This document shows, in pieces, positions 54,204 through 64,000 of a stretch of DNA of 64,000 nucleotides. The notes beneath the pieces are model-generated. The model saw only the letters and a program-made list of their open reading frames with translations. It searched no databases and was not told where the DNA came from. Position 1 is the first letter of the stretch, and every line of letters starts with the position of its first letter. This stretch comes from Apilactobacillus bombintestini (GTDB lineage Bacteria > Bacillota > Bacilli > Lactobacillales > Lactobacillaceae): assembly GCF_003627035.1 (NCBI RefSeq), contig NZ_CP032626.1, positions 1,054,001-1,118,000 of the forward strand, in the 5' to 3' direction. The position numbers were made by a program, and so were the translations under genes.

Positions 54204-55166
54204 TTATTTTCTAATAATGTATGGCATTTTTAGTTCTTTAAATAAGTCTTTAACTGATAAAGCATATAACTTCTTGAAGTATTCAGGACTATCATCCATA
54301 CCAGTTGGTGCAGGAATTACAAATGAGTTTTGATCATCACTCTTGTTAAATCCTACATAGGCACGACGGTTAGTCTTTTTGTCGTGTAATTCTGAATGGA
54401 AAATTTCAAATTGTTGTTTTACATTCAAATTCAATTGACGTTCAGAAACTACACTAGAAATAGTTGCATATTCATTGTTATGCAATGCTGGTAGTCCCCA
54501 AGCAGTTAATTGTTCATCAAATGCACGGAACAATTTAACTACATTTCTTCTTAAACCAAATGGTGAATCAGTTGGTTTCTTAGTGATAATTTCGTAAATC
54601 TTATCGGCAGCTTTTAATGCTACTGGGTAATCTTTTTCTAAAGTAGGTCTAGCAAAGTCATCAAACTTGTCACCGTAGAATACGTGCGCATCAATTAAGG
54701 TTAATAATCTTAATTCCATAGCGTTATCTAATTCTTTAGGTTCTGGCTCAATGGTGTTTTGAATACCCTTTAGATACATTTTTTCAATATCATCAGTAAT
54801 TAAACCATGTTTACGTTGTTCTGATACCACTACGAAGTGAGCAACGATATCAAACAATTCAGTACCCATAATTTCTAGTTGTTCATCTAGACTGTCATCA
54901 CCAGTGGATAAACTAAAGAATACTTGTGGGAAACCACGAAGTGTCATTAATAAATGTAGTAATTCATGAGAAGCAGTGTAGTTAGGAGCTGATAAATCAG
55001 AAACTTGTACAAATAAGTTTTTACCATCTTGTACTACTTGTGCTTGATCATGTCTAACGTAGCCAGATTGTAATTGTCCAATAAATTGAACTTCTACTTT
55101 TCCTGGGAAAAATTTGTTAACTACGTTAATTAAACTTTGTGTATCATCATTTAACTCAATATTCAT
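54204..55166 (-). CDS. Uncharacterised protein with HELLH motif (annotated in lactobacilli as IpaB/EvcA-like)
   Basis: The 320-residue soluble protein has no signal peptide or membrane segment. Residues 66-72 read SHELLHL, an HEXXH zinc-peptidase signature, preceded by APNYTA; an acidic helix (EQLEIMGTELFDIVAHFVV, in part) follows 26 residues later and could provide a third ligand. I recall similar lactobacillus proteins labelled IpaB/EvcA family, a name with no functional evidence. It starts 2 bases after mvaA and is followed by sir2, so it is part of a tight operon. A peptidase role is inferred from the motif only. Confidence 0.78.
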   Translation of the reverse strand: MNIELNDDTQSLINVVNKFFPGKVEVQFIGQLQSGYVRHDQAQVVQDGKNLFVQVSDLSAPNYTASHELLHLLMTLRGFPQVFFSLSTGDDSLDEQLEIMGTELFDIVAHFVVVSEQRKHGLITDDIEKMYLKGIQNTIEPEPKELDNAMELRLLTLIDAHVFYGDKFDDFARPTLEKDYPVALKAADKIYEIITKKPTDSPFGLRRNVVKLFRAFDEQLTAWGLPALHNNEYATISSVVSERQLNLNVKQQFEIFHSELHDKKTNRRAYVGFNKSDDQNSFVIPAPTGMDDSPEYFKKLYALSVKDLFKELKMPYIIRK

Positions 55167-55168
55167 TT

Positions 55169-56431
55169 CTATTCACCCTCATCGTTATTTCTGATTTGTT
55201 TTAATAATTCTTTTGCAGAATTTAAATCTTTTTTATTTTGGTGTTTCATAGCAGTTACCAAGCGAGAAACTTCACTAGGTTCAGCACCGGCAGTCATAGC
55301 CAATGAATTTAATTGTAAATTCATGTGACCTTTTTGGATACCTTCAGTAACTAAAGCTTTTAATGCAGCTAAGTTTTGTGATAATCCGACTGCTGCTACC
55401 AATTTAGCTAATTCATCTTTGGATTGCACCGTAGCTAGTTGTTGATTGATTTTTACTTTAGGCAATACCTTCACAGCACCACCTACAAAGCCTAATGACA
55501 ATGGTAAAGTCATTTCACCTACCAATTTATCATCTACACGATGCCAATTACTTAATCCACGGTATTGACCATCCCTACTTGCGTAAGCATGTACACTGGA
55601 TTCTACGGCACGCCAATCATTTCCCATAGCCATAACGATAGCATCTACACCGTTCATAATACCTTTATTATGTGTGGTAGCACGATACTTATCAATTTGT
55701 GCAATATGGGAAGCTTCTTCAATTTTTCTGGCAACATCTTTACCACTGATATCTCCAGTACCTAATTGATTAAAAGCAACGCTACCGGTAACTTTTACCA
55801 AGCAATCTTCAGCATAGTTAGATAAAATACTCATCAAAACTTGGTTAGGAAAACGGGTTTCCACAAAGCTGGCTAAAGTTTCTAACATAGAATTCATCAT
55901 ATTAGCTCCCATAGCCTCGCCCACGTTCACAAACAAATCGATAGAAACGTAATGTTCATCTAATTTACGAACGCGAATTCTTTGTGCTCCGCCACCATAT
56001 TTAAGAATAGAAGGATGTGCTTGATTGGCCACATCTAACATTTCATCATTATGGGTTCTCACAAAGCCCATCATTAAATTGGCTTCGTCAGTTTTAACCA
56101 CAATTTGTCCCATTAAATTATGACCCAAAACTTCTGCAGTAAGGCTATCATTTTTACTCAATAAACGTGCTCCATTGCTGGCAGCAGCAATTACTGATGG
56201 TTCTTCCGTTACCATAGGTGCTACGTAGTTTTTATGGTTTACTACGAAATTAACCGCAACCCCTTCTGGTAAGGAATAATTAGTTACGTAATTTTCAATT
56301 AAATTATCGTTGTTAGCTGAATAGTCTTTTTTAAATTGTTCAACTTGTGAGTCTGATAAATTAGCAAAATCACTAAGTAATGCTAGTTTTTGATCATAAT
56401 CACGATGGTAAAAATGTTTAAATGTGCTCAT
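55169..56431 (-). CDS. mvaA: Hydroxymethylglutaryl-CoA reductase, class II
   Basis: MvaA catalyses reductive conversion between HMG-CoA and mevalonate, the entry to the mevalonate isoprenoid pathway. The 420-residue protein has the class II traits ENYVTNYSLPEGVAVNF (near residue 45), VGEAMGANMMN (dinucleotide and substrate loop, near residue 175) and THNKGIMNGVDAIVMAMGNDWRA with the catalytic Lys (near residue 258). The start ATG follows GGAGGTG, and a TGTTATCAT extended -10 lies upstream. The remaining mevalonate genes are not in the window. Confidence 0.96.
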   Translation of the reverse strand: MSTFKHFYHRDYDQKLALLSDFANLSDSQVEQFKKDYSANNDNLIENYVTNYSLPEGVAVNFVVNHKNYVAPMVTEEPSVIAAASNGARLLSKNDSLTAEVLGHNLMGQIVVKTDEANLMMGFVRTHNDEMLDVANQAHPSILKYGGGAQRIRVRKLDEHYVSIDLFVNVGEAMGANMMNSMLETLASFVETRFPNQVLMSILSNYAEDCLVKVTGSVAFNQLGTGDISGKDVARKIEEASHIAQIDKYRATTHNKGIMNGVDAIVMAMGNDWRAVESSVHAYASRDGQYRGLSNWHRVDDKLVGEMTLPLSLGFVGGAVKVLPKVKINQQLATVQSKDELAKLVAAVGLSQNLAALKALVTEGIQKGHMNLQLNSLAMTAGAEPSEVSRLVTAMKHQNKKDLNSAKELLKQIRNNDEGE

Positions 56432-56528
56432 ATGGACACCTCCGTATTCATTCTGTTGCTATGATAACATTTATTTTTATATCTGGGATTTAAAAAGGTT
56501 TTTAACCCAGTTAGGATTAAAAACCCGA

Positions 56529-57461
56529 TTAATAATTTTTATAGTGCTTTCTAATATATTCATTAATCAAGCCTTCTCTTACGCCACCTTCAGAGAAAAC
56601 AATTCGTCTGGAATCTAATTCATCAATAACGGTTATTAATGGAAGCAAGCCACCTAAAATTATGTCGGCTCGTTCCGATTCTAATCCACGAATTTGTTTA
56701 CGGTGTTTTAAATCATTGCGTAATAAATATTCAAAGGTAGATAACACTCGATGTTGATTTAAGTGATACCCATTTAAAGTATCATTATTTCTAAAGCGTT
56801 GATGGTTTTGATTAATGCGTGCTAAGGTTCGAGCAGCTCCCCCTAACACTACCAGTTGATAATGATCAGCTTTCTTCAACCAAGGAACTCGATGGAAAAC
56901 ATCTTTTAAAAATCGTTGGGCACTAAAAAGACTGGCAGCTGGTACATGGTTATTCAAATTGAAACGTTCTGAAATGTTAACGGCACCTACTGGCACACTG
57001 ATTAAATCACGACGTTTCTTGCCTTGAACTCTTACTAGCTCAATACTGGCACCACCTATATCCATAATCATATAGTCGTTCATTTTAATCTTATTTACTA
57101 CTCCTAAATAGTCGTAATAAGCTTCTTGACGACCTGATAATACACGAATATTTAAACCCACTTTTTTGCGAACTTTACGAATAAATGCTTTTTGGTTAGC
57201 TGCTTGTCTAACTGCTGCTGTAGCAATAGTCATCACCGTAACGTTTTTCATAGAGCTATAAGTTTGTTTAAATGATTTCAATGAATTGATAGTGCGATTA
57301 ATGGCAACTGGTTGTAATACCTTATCTTTACCCATTCCTTCAGACAGACGACTATCACTCTTACAGCGCTTAATTTCCTCACAATAACCGTCTTCTGAAA
57401 TTTGGTAAATGGACATTCGAGAAGAGTTCGAACCAATATCGACAATTACTAAATTTTGCAT
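56529..57461 (-). CDS. Ppx/GppA-family phosphatase
   Basis: The 310-residue protein has the ASKHA ATPase fold of exopolyphosphatases/pppGpp phosphatases: VIVDIGSNSSRMSIYQI (residues 4-20), MDIGGASIELVRV and VLGGAARTLARI. It lacks the C-terminal HD extension of long Ppx forms. Substrates may be polyphosphate or pppGpp. I chose the ATG at 57461 because AGGGTGA precedes it; a GTG nine bases upstream is an alternative. It is 32 bases after trpS and may be co-transcribed. Confidence 0.9.
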   Translation of the reverse strand: MQNLVIVDIGSNSSRMSIYQISEDGYCEEIKRCKSDSRLSEGMGKDKVLQPVAINRTINSLKSFKQTYSSMKNVTVMTIATAAVRQAANQKAFIRKVRKKVGLNIRVLSGRQEAYYDYLGVVNKIKMNDYMIMDIGGASIELVRVQGKKRRDLISVPVGAVNISERFNLNNHVPAASLFSAQRFLKDVFHRVPWLKKADHYQLVVLGGAARTLARINQNHQRFRNNDTLNGYHLNQHRVLSTFEYLLRNDLKHRKQIRGLESERADIILGGLLPLITVIDELDSRRIVFSEGGVREGLINEYIRKHYKNY

Positions 57462-57493
57462 CCCATTCACCCTAAATTTCTATCTTTCGTCGA

Positions 57494-58513
57494 TTATTTG
57501 AAGTAATTAATTCCAATAGCGTCTCTAACTTCGTCTAGAGTTTGTGTAGCTACTTTATTAGCTTTTTCACTACCAGCTTTTAGGATATCGTAAACTGCTT
57601 GTGGATCTTCAGCAAAACGTTCACGACGTTCTCTAATAGGTTTTAATTCAGCTTGTAAAACTTCATTTAAGTAACGTTTAATCTTAACATCACCTAAACC
57701 ACCGTGACGATATTGTTCTTTTAATTCAGCTACTTTAGCTTTATCGTCAGCAAAGATGTCTAAGTAAGTAAAGACAGTGTTGCCTTCTACCTTACCAGGA
57801 TCTTCCACGTGAATATGGTTAGGATCAGTGTACATAGACATAACTTTCTTTTGGATGGTATCAGCATCATCAGATAGGTAGATACAATTGTCTAATGACT
57901 TACTCATCTTAGCGTTACCATCTAGACCAGGAATTCTACCCATTCCCTTTGGTGGGAAGTAGCCTTCAGGTTCTACTAAAATATCTTTACCGTAAATACC
58001 ATTGATGCTTCTTACGATTTCTCTAGTTTGTTCTAGCATAGGTTCTTGGTCTTCACCTACTGGAACTGTGTCGGCTTTAAAAGCAGTAATATCAGCAGCT
58101 TGACTTACTGGGTAAATGAAGAATCCAGCTGGTACACTTTCACCGAACTTCTTTTGTTTAATTTCAGTTTTAACAGTTGGGTTTCTCTTCAAACGGTTTA
58201 CTGAAACTAAGTTTAAATAGTGCATAGTTAATTCATTTAATGCAGGAATTTGTGATTGTACTAAAATAGTAGACTTTTCAGGATCAATTCCTACCGCCAA
58301 GTAATCCAATGCTACTTGTAATAGTGAATTTCTAATCTTTTCTGGATCACGAGCATTATCGGTTAATGCTTGCATATCCGCAATCATAATATTGGTATCA
58401 TATTTACCAGAATTTTGTAGTTGAACACGGTTTTTTAATGAACCTACGTAATGTCCAATGTGTAACTTACCTGTTGGACGATCACCAGTTAAAATAACCT
58501 TTTTTTCTGTCAT
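57494..58513 (-). CDS. trpS: Tryptophanyl-tRNA synthetase
   Basis: TrpS charges tRNA-Trp. The 339-residue class I enzyme has [14 protein letters not shown] (HIGH motif, residues 13-26) and [10 protein letters not shown] (near residue 200). It is controlled by a Trp-specific T-box leader. The start ATG follows AGAAAGGAAG. A Ppx/GppA gene follows closely. Confidence 0.97.
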   Translation of the reverse strand: MTEKKVILTGDRPTGKLHIGHYVGSLKNRVQLQNSGKYDTNIMIADMQALTDNARDPEKIRNSLLQVALDYLAVGIDPEKSTILVQSQIPALNELTMHYLNLVSVNRLKRNPTVKTEIKQKKFGESVPAGFFIYPVSQAADITAFKADTVPVGEDQEPMLEQTREIVRSINGIYGKDILVEPEGYFPPKGMGRIPGLDGNAKMSKSLDNCIYLSDDADTIQKKVMSMYTDPNHIHVEDPGKVEGNTVFTYLDIFADDKAKVAELKEQYRHGGLGDVKIKRYLNEVLQAELKPIRERRERFAEDPQAVYDILKAGSEKANKVATQTLDEVRDAIGINYFK

Positions 58514-58530
58514 TATTATCTTCCTTTCTA

Positions 58531-58573
58531 AAAAAAGCGACCCATTGTTATAAACAACAATAGGACGCTTTTA
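58531..58573 (-). terminator. T-box terminator of trpS
   Basis: AAAAGCGTCCTATTGTT/AACAATGGGTCGCTTTT arms (minor mismatches) with seven Ts on the minus strand, 18 bases before the trpS start. It competes with the antiterminator formed by the T-box sequence. Confidence 0.93.
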
Positions 58574-58722
58574 ACGCGGTACCACCTAATTTGCAGATAA
58601 TAATTCTATCTGCCGCTCTGCGATAAAGGTGCATACCTTTTTTTCTCCATTTCGCTAGTCATGATTGCTTTCAGTACCCGCAATCTCCCTGTTAGTCGAC
58701 ATCGCTACTTCTACTTATAACA
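58574..58722 (-). promoter_or_regulatory. Trp-specific T-box riboswitch leader of trpS
   Basis: The T-box sequence AGGTGGTACCGCG lies at 58575-58587 (minus strand). Stem I ends with GAAATGGAG, giving the specifier codon TGG (58649-58647) for tryptophan followed by the conserved A. Uncharged tRNA-Trp would pair with the specifier and the antiterminator bulge and allow read-through. Confidence 0.94.
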
Positions 58723-58727
58723 ACTAT

Positions 58728-58756
58728 ATTTTACTGGATTTAATAGGGCATGTCAA
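58728..58756 (-). promoter_or_regulatory. Promoter of the trpS T-box transcript
   Basis: TTGACA, 17-base spacer, TAAAAT on the minus strand. Confidence 0.9.
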
Positions 58757-58768
58757 AAAGGATATTAA

Positions 58769-58797
58769 TTGACATTTAGGCCAAATCTCATTAAAAT
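58769..58797 (+). promoter_or_regulatory. Promoter of helD
   Basis: TTGACA, 17-base spacer, TAAAAT on the plus strand. It uses the same hexamers and spacing as the divergent trpS promoter, whose -35 is only 12 bases away. Confidence 0.88.
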
Positions 58798-58845
58798 TGT
58801 TGAGCATAATTGTACGAATTTTAAAAATATAAATAGGAGGATAAC

Positions 58846-61149
58846 ATGGCAAGTAAAGACCAAGAAAATGAGCAACGTCGTGTGGATGATGTGGTTAACA
58901 AAATCGATAAAAGAATTGATAAAACCCAATTAGAATATGAAAAAGCCCATAACGAAACAAAACGTGTTCAACAAAACTACGGTAACAATACTTCTGTTAA
59001 CTATGTCGAAGTCGATGACCGTATTGAAACTGCTGCCGATTTGCAACAACAAAGAGGATTAGTTAATAAAGTAGTACAAAGTGAATCCATTGTTAAAAAT
59101 CAATTGGATACTTATAAAAAATTGGCCGACTCACCATACTTTGGACGTATTGATATTCAAGACAGTCCGGATGACAAACCGGAAAGCTTATATATTGGGA
59201 CTGCATCATTTGTAGATAATAAAGAAAATTTTCTGGTCTATGATTGGCGTGCCCCTATTTCTAGTATCTACTATAACGGTACTTTAGGTAAGGTGGCTTA
59301 CAAAACACCGGCTGGAAATCAATCAACTAACTTAAAATTAAAACGTCAATTTCAAATATCACACGGAAAGATCAACAATATGTTTGATACTAATGAAACC
59401 GTGGGTGATGAAATGCTACAGAACGTGTTAGGACAACAACACGATGAAGTAATGCAAAATATTGTTTCTACTATTCAAAAGGAACAAAACGATATCATCC
59501 GTGATACTTACAACGATTTGTTAGTAGTACAAGGAGTTGCTGGATCAGGTAAAACATCTGCTATCTTACAACGAATTGCCTTTTTGCTATATCACAGTCG
59601 TAGTTCTTTACAAGCAGATCAAATTATTTTGTTCTCACCTAACCGCTTGTTCTCTCACTATATTTCTGATGTTTTACCTAGTTTAGGTGAACGTAACATG
59701 CGTCAGGTTACTCTACAAGAATTCATTGATCATCGTATGGAAGGACTTAAAGTAGAAAGTCTATTTGAACAATATGAAAAGAAAGATGTCATTTCTGACG
59801 AAGCCAAAAGTATTCACGACTTCAAAGAAAGTCATCAATACATGCAAATGATTTATGATTATGTAAATAACTTAAAACCTGCTGATATGGCATTTCAAGA
59901 TATCATGATTGATGGATATGCATTCTTTGATAGCGACGTCATTCGCGACATCTATGCTTCACAACCTAAATTATTAAAGCCTGCAGAAAAGTTTTTACGT
60001 ACTAAGAATCGTTTGATTGAAATATTAAAGAAACGTGTAGAAGTAGAAGCTTACAAACCATGGGTAGATAATGAAATTGATCAATTAAATTCAGAACAAT
60101 ATCATGACTTTATGATTGGACATGAATTAGGTAGTTTCCAAGATGAAGATGATGAAAGATTCTTTATTGCTAAACAAATAGCTACACAACACTTCAGAAA
60201 AGTATATGATGCTATTTTCAATGGCGCATTCTTCGACCCATATGTTCAATATATGAGGTTTATGCACCAAGTTAACTACCCAATAGATGTAAGCAGTGCA
60301 GAATGGCATAAATCTATTAAAGCATTTGATTCCTTATTGGAATTACATCGTATCAAGTTAGATAATGCTACTCCCCTACTTTATTTGCGTGACTTAATGG
60401 TAGGTGGCGGTCAAAACCGTAACATGCAATATCTATTCGTTGATGAAATGCAAGATTATTCCATTGCTCAATTAGTTTATATTAAACATGCTTTCCCTAA
60501 TACCAAAATTAATTTAATTGGTGACAGTGAACAAGCATTATTTAAAGAAGTACAAGCACCGGAAGAATTATTAAGTAAATTAAATGAAGCATTTGCTACT
60601 AAGAAATCTCGTTTAATTACTCTACGTCGTTCTTACCGTTCTACTTATCCTATTACTAATTTTGCTAAATCCATGTTACCTAATGGTGATGATATAGAAG
60701 CATTTAACCGTCCTGGAAAAGATCCAGAAATCATTATTCGTTATGATGAAGATCAAGCTATGGATGCATTAATTAAAACTGCTAAGCGTGAATTAAAAGA
60801 AGAAGGTACAGTGGCTATTATCACTAAGAACTTAAAAGAAGCCGAAAGCCTTCACCAACACACTTATCATGAGTTACATCCTAACTTGTTATCTGATACT
60901 GATTCATCCTTACCTAAAGGAGTAGTCATTATGCCTATTTATTTAGCTAAGGGACTAGAATTTGATTCAGTAATTTCTTGGAATGTATCTGAAGAAAATT
61001 ATCCAAACGAAAAATATGTAGGTATTTTATATACCATCGCTACTAGAGCTATGCATAGTTTAACTATGATCAGTATCGGTAAAGTTTCTCCAGTAATTGC
61101 TAATTCACATCTAGCTATGGAAAACTTAAAAATTAATCACAGCATGTAA
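58846..61149 (+). CDS. helD: HelD, RNA polymerase-recycling superfamily 1 helicase-like motor
   Basis: HelD binds RNA polymerase and ejects nucleic acids from stalled complexes, helping recycling and in some species rifampicin tolerance. The 767-residue protein has an N-terminal coiled coil (residues 1-60, secondary-channel arm in known structures), Walker A VVQGVAGSGKTSAIL (near residue 230), DEMQDYS (Walker B, near residue 540), and a C-terminal UvrD-like domain. The start ATG follows AGGAGG. It works with RNAP delta (rpoE, in this window) in B. subtilis. Confidence 0.95.
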   Translation: MASKDQENEQRRVDDVVNKIDKRIDKTQLEYEKAHNETKRVQQNYGNNTSVNYVEVDDRIETAADLQQQRGLVNKVVQSESIVKNQLDTYKKLADSPYFGRIDIQDSPDDKPESLYIGTASFVDNKENFLVYDWRAPISSIYYNGTLGKVAYKTPAGNQSTNLKLKRQFQISHGKINNMFDTNETVGDEMLQNVLGQQHDEVMQNIVSTIQKEQNDIIRDTYNDLLVVQGVAGSGKTSAILQRIAFLLYHSRSSLQADQIILFSPNRLFSHYISDVLPSLGERNMRQVTLQEFIDHRMEGLKVESLFEQYEKKDVISDEAKSIHDFKESHQYMQMIYDYVNNLKPADMAFQDIMIDGYAFFDSDVIRDIYASQPKLLKPAEKFLRTKNRLIEILKKRVEVEAYKPWVDNEIDQLNSEQYHDFMIGHELGSFQDEDDERFFIAKQIATQHFRKVYDAIFNGAFFDPYVQYMRFMHQVNYPIDVSSAEWHKSIKAFDSLLELHRIKLDNATPLLYLRDLMVGGGQNRNMQYLFVDEMQDYSIAQLVYIKHAFPNTKINLIGDSEQALFKEVQAPEELLSKLNEAFATKKSRLITLRRSYRSTYPITNFAKSMLPNGDDIEAFNRPGKDPEIIIRYDEDQAMDALIKTAKRELKEEGTVAIITKNLKEAESLHQHTYHELHPNLLSDTDSSLPKGVVIMPIYLAKGLEFDSVISWNVSEENYPNEKYVGILYTIATRAMHSLTMISIGKVSPVIANSHLAMENLKINHSM

Positions 61150-61151
61150 AT

Positions 61152-61186
61152 AAAAAAGAGACTAGCCAAACGGTTAGTCTCTTTTA
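61152..61186. terminator. Bidirectional terminator between helD and tRNA-Thr
   Basis: AAAAGAGACTAGCC-AAAC-GGTTAGTCTCTTTT, 14 pairs, with T4 on the plus and T6 on the minus strand. Confidence 0.92.
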
Positions 61187-61208
61187 GTTTATGTTCATTT
61201 TATATAGA

Positions 61209-61281
61209 AGCCGTTTCCGGGATTTGAACCCGGGACCTCTTCCTTACCATGGAAACGCTCTACCTCCTGAGCTAAAACGGC
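61209..61281 (-). tRNA. tRNA-Thr (anticodon GGT)
   Basis: 73 bases; acceptor GCCGTTT/AAACGGC plus T, anticodon loop ATGGTAA, T arm CCCGGGTTCAAATCCCGG. It follows the 5S gene of the second rRNA operon. Confidence 0.95.
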
Positions 61282-61290
61282 AATATTAAA

Positions 61291-61324
61291 TAAAAGGCCT
61301 TCGATAAAAACCGAAGACCTTTTA
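61291..61324 (-). terminator. Hairpin after 5S rRNA copy 2
   Basis: AAAAGG-CTTCGG/..CGAAGGCCTTTT-type stem on the minus strand with T4 tail, between 5S and tRNA-Thr. Confidence 0.75.
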
Positions 61325-61332
61325 TATTTATT

Positions 61333-61449
61333 GCGCGGCGACGTCCTACCCTTGCAGAGGGCGATCCCTCAACTACTCTCGGCGTTTAGAAGCTTAACTT
61401 CTGTGTTCGGCATGGGAACAGGTGTGTCCTTCTAGCTATCGCCACCACA
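61333..61449 (-). rRNA. rrf: 5S ribosomal RNA, copy 2
   Basis: Same sequence as 8047-8163; identity between the two operons begins exactly at its 3' end. Confidence 0.95.
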
Positions 61450-61515
61450 CTATTTTATTTGAAAGAACTTCGTTCTCTCAAAACTAGATATTATTTACTT
61501 CTCCGATACTTACCT

Positions 61516-64000
<2,485 letters not shown>

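Noticed and set aside
56450-56528. CTGGG/CCCAG pairing after the Ppx/GppA gene as a terminator
   Set aside because: The stem is short and interrupted and no T-tract follows on the minus strand.

Overview
The window is a low-GC, origin-proximal chromosome segment from a Lactobacillaceae bacterium (Firmicutes). Evidence for this is the 16S/23S rRNA sequence, Gram-positive regulatory elements (T-box, pyrG G-tract attenuator, PurBox, rrn promoters), a class II HMG-CoA reductase, an L-LDH, and no sporulation genes. The genus is not settled from the sequence alone; a small-genome heterofermentative group such as Fructilactobacillus or Apilactobacillus would fit, but that is inference. Most genes and both rRNA operons lie on the minus strand. 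Read on that strand, metG-tatD-rnmV-rsmA-veg-ispE-purR-glmU-prs ... pth-mfd-(flippase)-rqcP-divIC-yabR-tilS-hpt-ftsH-hslO-dusB-lysS-rrn repeats the gene order next to oriC in Bacillus subtilis. The origin therefore probably lies beyond the right-hand edge.

Layout. 1-5.7 kb: truncated tex, a small unknown gene, NAD salvage (pncB-nadE), a divergent TagA-type glycosyltransferase, a GntR/UTRA regulator and a ProC-like reductase. 5.7-8.0 kb: tRNA-Tyr/Gln with its own tandem promoters, a POT peptide transporter, tRNA-Thr and tRNA-Asn. 8.0-13.6 kb: a complete rRNA operon (16S-Ile-Ala-23S-5S) with three tandem promoters. 13.6-28.3 kb: translation, tRNA-modification, proteostasis, division and repair genes (lysS to pth). 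28.5-33.8 kb: ldh and a CBS protein on the plus strand, then cshA-alr-(73-aa ORF)-mazF. 33.9-44.4 kb: cell wall (murF, murA), pyrG with a CTP-sensing attenuator, rpoE, an HD phosphohydrolase, a Cof phosphatase and prs. 44.5-52.5 kb: glmU, purR, ispE, veg, rsmA, rnmV, tatD, metG. 52.6-57.5 kb: an mvaA-(HELLH protein)-sir2-DUF72 operon and a Ppx/GppA protein. 57.5-61.1 kb: T-box-controlled trpS and, from a back-to-back promoter, helD. 61.2-64 kb: tRNA-Thr, 5S and a truncated second 23S.

Functionally this is core housekeeping DNA. I see no phage, transposase, CRISPR array, restriction system or biosynthetic cluster. The points that merit a second look are regulatory or small-scale: a shared -10/start motif in four stable-RNA promoters; a hairpin holding the cshA Shine-Dalgarno in its loop; MurA with Asp in place of the fosfomycin-target Cys; an orphan acidic ORF where the MazF antitoxin normally sits; a conserved-looking HELLH protein of unknown function co-transcribed with HMG-CoA reductase; and an IspE homologue in a genome that has a mevalonate-pathway enzyme.
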